Shown in pieces: positions 1 to 5,506 of a stretch of 6,840 bases of DNA (the first letter of the stretch is position 1; each line of letters starts with the position of its first letter). Source of the stretch: an uncultured Eubacteriales bacterium (lineage in GTDB: Bacteria > Bacillota > Clostridia > Oscillospirales > CAG-272); contig CAKSOR010000141.1 of NCBI GenBank assembly GCA_934477985.1, forward strand, positions 1-6,840, written 5' to 3'. Under the pieces are notes generated by a model. The model was not told the DNA's origin. It worked only from the letters and a program-made list of their open reading frames with translations, and made no database searches. The translations under genes were made by a program, and so were the position numbers.

Positions 1-4
1 TTTT

Positions 5-41
5 TACAATAACAGCTTGACAAATCCGAGCTGTTATTGTA
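5..41. repeat. Perfect 13-bp inverted repeat over the operon promoter (candidate operator)
   Basis: Positions 5-17 (TACAATAACAGCT) are the exact reverse complement of 29-41 (AGCTGTTATTGTA), separated by 11 nt. The left arm ends on the first base of the -35 hexamer and the right arm covers the end of the spacer and the first two bases of the -10, so a protein bound to both arms would block RNA polymerase. This geometry fits a repressor operator for the sugar operon downstream. As an alternative it could be a terminator hairpin of an upstream gene, but no clear T-run follows it on the + strand and on the - strand it would be followed by A's. Confidence 0.6.
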
Positions 42-45
42 TTAT
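17..45 (+). promoter_or_regulatory. Sigma-70/SigA-type promoter of the glycosidase operon
   Basis: The -35 is TTGACA (17-22, 6/6 consensus) and the -10 is TATTAT (40-45, 5/6), with an exact 17-bp spacer. Transcription would start near 52, giving a leader of about 215 nt before the first large gene. A perfect TATAAT at 51-56 lies nearby but has no matching -35 at 16-18 bp; it could serve as a weaker second -10. Confidence 0.7.
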
Positions 46-70
46 ATAGGTATAATATTTTATGACAAAC

Positions 71-153
71 CTCTCCACCACATCCGGTTTTGCGCCGATA
101 AATGATTATGAAAAAATAAGTTTTGTTTGAAAAGGTTTGAGGAGGGTGGAGAG
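71..153 (+). other. Long-range complementary pair in the leader (71-79 with 145-153)
   Basis: CTCTCCACC (71-79) is fully complementary to GGTGGAGAG (145-153), giving nine Watson-Crick pairs that enclose a 65-nt AT-rich loop. The 3' arm directly abuts the AGGAGG Shine-Dalgarno (140-145) of the small upstream ORF and reaches to just before its ATG at 155, so pairing would hinder initiation there. A second complementarity, CAAACC (66-71) with GGTTTG (134-139), crosses the first; the two can form together only as a pseudoknot (sharing one base, C71) or act as alternatives. The function is inferred. Confidence 0.4.
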
Positions 154-154
154 T

Positions 155-253
155 ATGTGTCGACGAGTTGCCGTAAATGGCAACTCGGGGCAGGGTCCCC
201 TTTCCGCAAGTTGTCGAAGACAACTTGTAAAAGGATGGGTCCCGCCCCTCTGA
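155..253 (+). CDS. Possible small upstream ORF / leader peptide (32 codons)
   Basis: An ATG at 155 is preceded by a strong Shine-Dalgarno, AGGAGG at 140-145, 9 nt upstream. The frame runs 32 codons to a TGA at 251-253 and encodes a basic peptide beginning MCRRVAVNGNSGQG and ending GWVPPL. It stops 15 nt before the ATG of the glycoside hydrolase, so its translation could affect access to that gene. Against it: the frame lies almost wholly across the two hairpins, so the peptide may be only a by-product of structured or repeated DNA, and it resembles no protein I know. If real, it may be a regulatory uORF rather than a functional protein. Confidence 0.25.
   Translation: MCRRVAVNGNSGQGPLSASCRRQLVKGWVPPL
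164..187 (+). repeat. Leader hairpin A
   Basis: CGAGTTGCC (164-172) pairs perfectly with GGCAACTCG (179-187) around the 6-nt loop GTAAAT, giving a 9-bp stem. The stem is very similar to hairpin B at 207-227 (CGAGTTGCC against CAAGTTGTC, with two G-to-A/C-to-T differences, each matched on the opposite arm), so the two look like related copies. No T-run follows, so it is not an intrinsic terminator. Confidence 0.6.
187..248 (+). repeat. Extended imperfect stem-loop capped by leader hairpin B
   Basis: The tip is a perfect 9-bp hairpin, CAAGTTGTC (207-215) with GACAACTTG (219-227), closed by a GAA triloop. Below it further helices can form: 199-203 with 230-234 (5 bp), 197-198 with 238-239, 193-195 with 241-243, and GGGGC (187-191) with GCCCC (244-248). 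Its base lies only 20 nt before the ATG at 269 and 9 nt before that gene's Shine-Dalgarno. The block is much more GC-rich than the leader before it, which suggests either a folded regulatory RNA or an inserted REP-like intergenic repeat. I do not recognise it as a known riboswitch, and T-run signals for attenuation are absent. Confidence 0.5.
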
Positions 254-268
254 CAAGAAAGGATCATC

Positions 269-2236
269 ATGAAAGAATTACGCTACAGACAGGTACACCT
301 CGATTTCCATACTTCCGAAGCCGTTCCCTCGGTCGGCGACAGGTTCGACAAGGAGCAGTTCAAGGCGGCTCTGAAAGCCGGGCATGTCGACTCGATCACG
401 GTCTTCTCGAAGTGCCATCACGGCTGGGCTTACCATCCGTCGAAGGCCAACGAGATGCATCCGAAGCTGAATTTCGATCTTTTAGGCGCTGAGCTCGAAG
501 CCTGCCGCGAAGCCGGTGTCAACGCGCCGGTATACATCTCAGCCGGTTTTGACGAGAAGTACGCAAAAAAGCACCCCGAGAACCTTGTCAAGGGCTCGCC
601 GAACGCCGGAGCTGATTTTCTCAATCACGCGGGCTATCATCTGCTCTGCTACAACACGCCCTATCTCGACTACCTGATGAACCAGGTCGACGAGGTCATG
701 CGGATTTATCACCCGACCGGAATCTTCCTTGACATCTCCGCGCCGCGCGTCTGCTACTGCCAGCACTGCCTTGAGTCGATGCGCGAAAAGGGTCTTGACC
801 CGCACAACCCCGAGGATGTGAAGAAGCACGCAGACATGGTCTACGCCGAGTACTGCCGACGTACCGAGGAGGTCGTCCGCAGGTACGATCCCGACACGAC
901 GATCTTCCACAACGCCGGAAACATCACGAGAGGTCGCCGCGACCACGCGCATTTCGACACTCATCTCGAGCTTGAGAGCCTTCCGACAGGCGGCTGGGGC
1001 TATGATCACTTCCCGATGTCGGCGGCTTACTGCCGGACGCTCGGAATGGAGTTTCTCGGAATGACCGGAAAGTTCCACCTGTCATGGGGCGAATTCGGCG
1101 GATTCAAGCACCCGAACGCGCTCCGCTATGAGGTCGCGCTCTCGATCGCCGAGGGGGCAAAGTGCTCTGTCGGCGACCAGCTTCACCCGACCGGCGAGAT
1201 GAACATGTCGACCTACAACCTCATCGGCAGGGCATACGCCGAGGTCGAGGCGAAAGAGCCCTATGTCCGCGGCGCGAAGCATATCACCGACATCGCGATA
1301 CTCAGCGCCGAGGCGTTCTCAAACCGCCCCGACCGCAGCTGCCCGTTTGATGTAGGCGCTTCGAGAATGCTTCTCGAGGGCAAATATCTCTTCAACTTGG
1401 TCGACCAGTACGAGGATCTCTCGGAGTACAGGCTGCTCATTCTCCCCGACGTCATCCGTGTAGACGGCGAACTCAAGGTAAAGCTCGACAAATATCTGGC
1501 TGAGGGCGGAAAGCTGCTCTGCACCGGCGAGTCGGGACTCTGGGAGGGCGACGATCAGTTCGCGCTCGACCTTGGCGTAAAGTGCGAGGGAGTCAACGCC
1601 TACAACCCGAACTACATGATTCCCGAATACGACGCGGTCAACGGAAAGACCGCTTACGTCATGTATCAGCCGTCGATGAATGTCATCGCCGAAAGAGGAA
1701 GCGTCGAGGCGCTCGTCGAGGAGACTTACTTCAACCGCACGCCCGAGCACTTCTGCTCTCACCGCCACACGCCGAACAATCCCGGCGCTGACCGTCCGGG
1801 CGCTGTGCTGACCGGGAACACCGGTTATATCGCGTGGAAGGTCTTCGCCGACTACGCCGACAAGGGCTCGTATCACCTGAAGGAGCTCGTCCTGCATATG
1901 ATAAAGTCGCTTCTCGACCCGACCGTGACGACCAATCTACCCGACCGCGGAATCGTCACCTTCACAAAGCAGGAGAAGGAGAGCCGCTATGTCGCGCATC
2001 TTCTGTTCGCTCACACGACAAAGCGCGGAAGCGGTGTCGAGGTCATCGAGGACATTCTGCCGCTCTATGAGATAAAGCTTGACGCGAAAGTCCCCGAACC
2101 GAAGCGCGTCTATAAGGTCGAGTACAGGGACGGCGGACTCGTCGAGACCGATCTTGACTACAAGTATGAGAACGGAAAGGCAAGCGTAGAGGTCGGAAAG
2201 GTCGAGCTCCACGCGATGGTTGTTTTCGATGTTTAA
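269..2236 (+). CDS. Putative glycoside hydrolase, GHL6 / beta-galactosidase-trimerisation type (fucosidase-like)
   Basis: A 655-residue protein that I place among the alpha-amylase-like/GHL6 glycosidases, often annotated as beta-galactosidase trimerisation-domain or alpha-L-fucosidase-like proteins. It opens with HLDFHTSE (10-17), typical of the first strand of this TIM barrel (about 1-330). Other barrel motifs are GIFLDI (151-156, Asp155 a catalytic candidate), a C-x-C-x-x-C cluster (162-167), the acidic ELES (234-237), GKFHLSWGEFGGFK (267-280) and GDQLHPTGEM (302-311). A Rossmann-like trimerisation domain follows (about 340-550; DIAILS, YRLLILPD, GGKLLCTGESG), then a C-terminal beta domain. 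There is no signal peptide, so it should act in the cytoplasm. The start is set by AAAGGA at 258-263, 5 nt before the ATG. It is the first large gene of the operon. The substrate cannot be read from the sequence; a fucoside or galactoside is a guess. Confidence 0.8.
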   Translation: MKELRYRQVHLDFHTSEAVPSVGDRFDKEQFKAALKAGHVDSITVFSKCHHGWAYHPSKANEMHPKLNFDLLGAELEACREAGVNAPVYISAGFDEKYAKKHPENLVKGSPNAGADFLNHAGYHLLCYNTPYLDYLMNQVDEVMRIYHPTGIFLDISAPRVCYCQHCLESMREKGLDPHNPEDVKKHADMVYAEYCRRTEEVVRRYDPDTTIFHNAGNITRGRRDHAHFDTHLELESLPTGGWGYDHFPMSAAYCRTLGMEFLGMTGKFHLSWGEFGGFKHPNALRYEVALSIAEGAKCSVGDQLHPTGEMNMSTYNLIGRAYAEVEAKEPYVRGAKHITDIAILSAEAFSNRPDRSCPFDVGASRMLLEGKYLFNLVDQYEDLSEYRLLILPDVIRVDGELKVKLDKYLAEGGKLLCTGESGLWEGDDQFALDLGVKCEGVNAYNPNYMIPEYDAVNGKTAYVMYQPSMNVIAERGSVEALVEETYFNRTPEHFCSHRHTPNNPGADRPGAVLTGNTGYIAWKVFADYADKGSYHLKELVLHMIKSLLDPTVTTNLPDRGIVTFTKQEKESRYVAHLLFAHTTKRGSGVEVIEDILPLYEIKLDAKVPEPKRVYKVEYRDGGLVETDLDYKYENGKASVEVGKVELHAMVVFDV

Positions 2237-2699
2237 TATCAGAAACGCTGAGGAAAGGGACGTAAATTCTGTTTACCGCCTTGTGCTGCTGCTCGCCGGG
2301 TACGAGAAGATGACCGACCTTGTGACCGGAAGCGAGGAGGATATGCGAAAGCTCCTCTTTGAGAGCGGCGTCGGGCACTGTCTCGTAGCCGAGGAAAACG
2401 GCGAGGTCATCGGAATCGCGCTCTGGTTCTACAACCTGTCGACCTTCAAGTGCCGCAAGGGAATCTACTTAGAAGACCTCTTCGTCCTGCCCGAAAAGCG
2501 GGGCGAGGGCGTCGGGACGGCGCTTCTGAAGGCGCTCTGCAAGCTCGCGAAGGACGAGAACTGCGGAAGGCTCGAGTGGTCCTGCCTTGACTGGAACACG
2601 CCGTCGCTGAAATTCTACGAGTCGCTCGGCGCTCAGCCGCAGAACGAGTGGGTGCATCTCAGAGTCGACGAGTCGGGATTCGATAAATTCATGAACTGA
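2229..2699 (+). CDS. GNAT-family N-acetyltransferase, spermidine/spermine acetyltransferase (SSAT)-like
   Basis: A 156-residue single-domain GNAT enzyme that would transfer acetyl from acetyl-CoA to an amine. The acetyl-CoA pyrophosphate loop is RGEGVG (91-96), preceded by YLEDLFVLPEKR (80-91), which closely matches the YLEDFFV signature of the SSAT/thialysine acetyltransferase branch. LEWSCLDWNTPSLKFYESLGA (115-135) carries the W-N-x-P...FY signature, with Tyr130 at the usual general-acid position. The ATG at 2229 overlaps the end of the preceding gene by 8 nt, implying translational coupling; no good Shine-Dalgarno is visible. A TTG at 2220 in the same frame would add three residues and is less likely. 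The substrate could be a polyamine, an amino-acid side chain or an amino sugar. Its position between two glycosidase genes makes an amino sugar worth considering, but that is inference. Confidence 0.85.
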   Translation: MFNIRNAEERDVNSVYRLVLLLAGYEKMTDLVTGSEEDMRKLLFESGVGHCLVAEENGEVIGIALWFYNLSTFKCRKGIYLEDLFVLPEKRGEGVGTALLKALCKLAKDENCGRLEWSCLDWNTPSLKFYESLGAQPQNEWVHLRVDESGFDKFMN

Positions 2700-2711
2700 A
2701 AGGGAAACAAT

Positions 2712-4421
2712 ATGTATACTCTTACCGCGAACAACGGCTTCAAAGCCGGATACACCGAAAAAGAGCTCTCCGGCGGCGTAAAGCTCCTCCACCTCAGAGC
2801 CGTGAACGACACTCCGTCAAAACTCGAACTGAAGCTCGAGTGGAATACCCCCGACATCGGCGTCAACGCCTGCTACAGCCCGATGGGCTATCAGCACAAG
2901 AATATCAGACCGAACTGGGGCGGCTATGTCGGCTCGAACGCGATGTCCTCCGCGCCGGTATTCTCGAACCTCGCCTATGACGACTCGAATCGCATGACCC
3001 TCGCCTGCTCCGACGCCAAGAACAGCGTGAAGTTCCGCTCGGGCGTCGTCGAGGAGAGCGCCGAGCTCGTCAACACCGTGCTCATAAACGTCGACTGCCT
3101 TGTGACCGACTACGAGTGCGATATCCGTATTGACACGCGCGACATTCCGTTCTACAAGTGTGTCGAGGACGTCTCAAAGTGGTGGGAGACCTACGATGGC
3201 TACGAGCCGATAAAAGTGCCGGACACCGCGAAGAGCCCGCTCTATTCGGCGTGGTACAGCTTCCACCAGCAGATCGACGTCCCGGCGATCGTCGAGGAGT
3301 GCAGATTCTTCGGAAAGCTCGGGTGCAAGTCGCTTATAGTCGACGACGGCTGGCAGACCGACAATAACGCGCGCGGCTACGCCTACTGCGGCGACTGGGA
3401 GCCGACTCCGGCAAAGATTCCCGACATGAAGGCTTTCGTCGACGCGGTGCATGAGACCGGACTGAAGTTCGTGCTCTGGTACTCAGTGCCGTTCGTCGGA
3501 CTGCATTCAAAGGCTTACGAGCGCTTCAAGGACAAGTTCCTCGAGGGCAGATGGAACGACACCTTCACGCTCGACCCGAGATACCCCGAGGTGCGTGAGT
3601 ACCTTATAAACATCTACAGAAACGCTGTGCTCGACTGGGGACTCGACGGCTTCAAGCTCGATTTCATCGACTCCTTCCGCCAGAGCGACGTGGTGAAGGA
3701 TGGCATGGACTATGTCTCGGTCTACGACGCGGTCGACAGACTGATGAAGGACGTCATGCGCGAGCTGACAAAGCTCAACCCCGAGATTCTCATCGAGTTC
3801 AGACAGAGCTACATGGGTCCGCTGATGCGCACCTTCGGCAACATGATCCGCTCCGGAGACTGCCCGAACGACAGCTACCAGAATCGCCTGAACACGCTCT
3901 CGCTGCGCATGACGAGCGGAAACACCGCCGTTCACTCGGATATGGTGATGTGGAACTACGACGAGCCGGTTGAGCTCGCGGCTTTCCAGCTGACTCACGT
4001 GCTCTTCTCGGTCCCGCAGATCTCGGTGCGCCACGACAGAATGCCCGGGAGCCACGCGAAGATGGTCAGGACTTATCTCGACTTCTGGACGAGGCACCGC
4101 GACGTGCTGCTCGACGGCGAGATGTTCTACAAGAATTACGCGTCGGATTACACCTATGTCTCGTCGAAGAAGGACGGCGTTCAGATCGGCGCGGTCTACG
4201 CCGGAAGGTTCGCTTACATAAACGAGCCGACAGAGAAGATCATCGTCGTCAACGCGTCGCTTGAGAATGAGGTCGTGTTCGACTGCAAGGATCCGGGCGC
4301 TTATAGTTATGAGGTCTTTGACTGCCTCGGCGAGAAGATCGGTGACGGCGGCTTTGAGAGTCTCGATTTCGCGCGCGTTCCCGTGCCGGTCAACGGCAGA
4401 GTCGAGCTGACCGCGAAGTGA
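2712..4421 (+). CDS. Alpha-galactosidase-like glycoside hydrolase, GH36 (clan GH-D)
   Basis: A 569-residue retaining glycosidase, expected to remove terminal alpha-galactose (or a related alpha-sugar). A short N-terminal beta domain (about 1-170) precedes a TIM barrel that starts at SPLYSAWYSFHQ (175-186). DDGWQ (211-215) is the clan GH-D substrate-binding motif. GFKLDF (313-318) holds the K-x-D nucleophile, Asp317. RSGDCPND (380-387) falls where the acid/base is expected, with Asp383 the likeliest residue. HSDM (408-411) and a C-terminal beta domain (about 480-569) follow. Many GH36 enzymes exceed 700 residues; the shortfall is mainly in the N-terminal beta domain. No signal peptide is present, so the enzyme is cytoplasmic. 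The Shine-Dalgarno AAGGGA (2700-2705) lies 6 nt before the ATG, and the gene starts 12 nt after the acetyltransferase stop. Other alpha-glycosidic specificities, such as alpha-N-acetylgalactosaminidase, cannot be excluded. Confidence 0.85.
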   Translation: MYTLTANNGFKAGYTEKELSGGVKLLHLRAVNDTPSKLELKLEWNTPDIGVNACYSPMGYQHKNIRPNWGGYVGSNAMSSAPVFSNLAYDDSNRMTLACSDAKNSVKFRSGVVEESAELVNTVLINVDCLVTDYECDIRIDTRDIPFYKCVEDVSKWWETYDGYEPIKVPDTAKSPLYSAWYSFHQQIDVPAIVEECRFFGKLGCKSLIVDDGWQTDNNARGYAYCGDWEPTPAKIPDMKAFVDAVHETGLKFVLWYSVPFVGLHSKAYERFKDKFLEGRWNDTFTLDPRYPEVREYLINIYRNAVLDWGLDGFKLDFIDSFRQSDVVKDGMDYVSVYDAVDRLMKDVMRELTKLNPEILIEFRQSYMGPLMRTFGNMIRSGDCPNDSYQNRLNTLSLRMTSGNTAVHSDMVMWNYDEPVELAAFQLTHVLFSVPQISVRHDRMPGSHAKMVRTYLDFWTRHRDVLLDGEMFYKNYASDYTYVSSKKDGVQIGAVYAGRFAYINEPTEKIIVVNASLENEVVFDCKDPGAYSYEVFDCLGEKIGDGGFESLDFARVPVPVNGRVELTAK

Positions 4422-5356
4422 TGCTGAACATCCCGGAAAAGACGCTTGAACTGCTGAGCGCGAGCCGCTTTGTCATCCCGGTCTTTGCCGACCTGCACAC
4501 CGACTCGCCTGACGACAGGCACTTAAAAGCGCAGGTCTCGGCGCTTTGCGAGCTGCGTGAGATAAGAAAGCCCGACGCGGTCATCTCGCTCGGAGATATG
4601 CCTGCGATGCTCGGGCGTGACAGGCACGCCTCAAACGCCAAGGTAGCCGCGCTGATCTCGGGCATTTGCGAAAAGCTCGCCGAAGCCGCCGGAGCGCCGC
4701 TTCTCGCGATAAACGGAAACCACGACGCCGTCGGAACGGATTTCTTCTCGCCGACTCTCTGGCGCGGCGCGGTGAAGGGCTTTGACCGCGGACTCGCGAA
4801 GCGCGACGGCGACAGCGTCTGGTATTATGCCGACTTTGGCGGATACCGCTTTGTCTTCCTGTCAGTTCCGCACGATTCGGAGCTTGGCGGAGTGTATCCG
4901 ACTCCGCTCTGGTCGTTCGGAGATGAGCAGCTCGACTGGCTCGAAAGGACGCTTTGCGGGACGACCGGAAAGCGGATCGTGATCTTCAGCCACGTGCCGT
5001 TCTGCTCGGTCTATGACGGTCCTGACACGCTGATGGACGTCTGGGACGGCGAGAGGGTCCGGAAGGCGACCCGCGCGTCGCTCTGCGGCTGGATCGATGA
5101 CCGGGAACGCGCCGAGTCGATTCTGAAGCGGCATGAGATCGTCTGCGCGGTCGCCGGGCACGAGCACTACGACTCGGTCTTCGCGCCGGGCGAGCCCCGG
5201 AACGGCTTCGTGAACCGCCTCGACTGTCCGCAGGTGATCGTCAGCTCGCACCGGGTCTTTAAGAGCGTACCTGAGGACTTCTTTGAGCGCGACGGATTCA
5301 GTGTCATCGCGCTGAACGCCGGAGACACACCGTCTCTCAAGGTCATCTTAATGTAA
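4421..5356 (+). CDS. Calcineurin-like metallophosphoesterase
   Basis: A 311-residue protein with the full set of two-metal phosphoesterase motifs: D-x-H in VFADLHTD (Asp24, His26), SLGDMP (Asp59), INGNHDA (Asn100, His101), FSHVP (His191) and AGHEH (His247, His249). These ligands bind two divalent metals and hydrolyse a phosphomonoester or diester. The second motif is GDMPA rather than the common GDxxD, so the last Asp of that motif is missing. No signal peptide or membrane segment is visible. The ATG shares its A with the TGA of the GH36 gene (TGATG), a coupling arrangement; an in-frame GTG at 4418 would add one residue. It is the last gene of the operon. The substrate is unknown; a sugar phosphate or phosphodiester fits the neighbourhood but is only inferred. 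Confidence 0.85.
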   Translation: MLNIPEKTLELLSASRFVIPVFADLHTDSPDDRHLKAQVSALCELREIRKPDAVISLGDMPAMLGRDRHASNAKVAALISGICEKLAEAAGAPLLAINGNHDAVGTDFFSPTLWRGAVKGFDRGLAKRDGDSVWYYADFGGYRFVFLSVPHDSELGGVYPTPLWSFGDEQLDWLERTLCGTTGKRIVIFSHVPFCSVYDGPDTLMDVWDGERVRKATRASLCGWIDDRERAESILKRHEIVCAVAGHEHYDSVFAPGEPRNGFVNRLDCPQVIVSSHRVFKSVPEDFFERDGFSVIALNAGDTPSLKVILM

Positions 5357-5362
5357 GAGCAG

Positions 5363-5400
5363 CCCGCTATAACCACAGCTTATAGCGGGTATTTGATTTT
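5363..5400 (+). terminator. Intrinsic terminator ending the glycosidase operon
   Basis: CCCGCTATAA (5363-5372) and TTATAGCGGG (5380-5389) form a perfect 10-bp stem with a 7-nt loop, starting 6 nt after the metallophosphoesterase stop. The T-rich tail TATTTGATTTT follows; it is broken by a few other bases, so termination may be incomplete. Placed between the operon and the separate purA promoter, it fits the end of the operon. Confidence 0.8.
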
Positions 5401-5426
5401 CGTATAGATAAAAACGCGAAAAGGAC

Positions 5427-5455
5427 TGGACATTACCGAAAAAAAGTGGTATAAT
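5427..5455 (+). promoter_or_regulatory. Promoter of purA with extended -10
   Basis: The -35 is TGGACA (5427-5432, 5/6 consensus) and the -10 is a perfect TATAAT (5450-5455), with a 17-bp spacer. TG at 5447-5448 completes an extended -10 (TGnTATAAT). Transcription should start near 5462, giving a leader of about 45 nt. I see no PurR-type box or purine riboswitch in this short interval, so strong constitutive expression is the simplest reading. Confidence 0.8.
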
Positions 5456-5472
5456 AGAAGCAGATAAAAAAG

Positions 5473-5487
5473 CGCGGCTCGACCGCG
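5473..5487 (+). other. Small GC-rich hairpin in the purA leader
   Basis: CGCGG (5473-5477) pairs with CCGCG (5483-5487) across the 5-nt loop CTCGA. It lies about 11 nt from the predicted transcript start and ends 7 nt before the GGAGG Shine-Dalgarno. It could stabilise the 5' end of the mRNA. It is too short, and has no T-run, to be an attenuator. Confidence 0.4.
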
Positions 5488-5506
5488 GATTTATGGAGGA
5501 AACAAA

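Noticed and set aside
5..41. Intrinsic terminator of a gene upstream of the window
   Set aside because: The stem is AT-rich with an 11-nt loop, has no proper T-run on either strand, and coincides with promoter elements. Not fully excluded.
17..56. TTGACA (17-22) paired with the perfect TATAAT at 51-56
   Set aside because: The spacer would be 28 bp, far outside the workable range; TATTAT at 40-45 sits at exactly 17 bp.
139..260. Known leader RNAs: T-box (GAGGAGGGTGG resembles AGGGTGG) and THF-type riboswitch (GGAGAGTA)
   Set aside because: The rest of the T-box antiterminator and the THF 3' motif are absent; only short chance similarities remain.
127..492. 121-codon open frame overlapping the leader and the first glycosidase gene
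   Set aside because: Most of it lies in another frame of a clear glycoside hydrolase gene, it starts at a weak codon without a ribosome site, and its Arg/Ser-rich sequence looks like no protein family.
539..1078. Long antisense open frames such as this one, and others at 1319-1897, 3507-4097 and 5987-6700
   Set aside because: They are opposite well-supported genes, encode low-complexity Val/Arg/Asp/Ala-rich sequence, and are expected from the strong C/G third-position bias.
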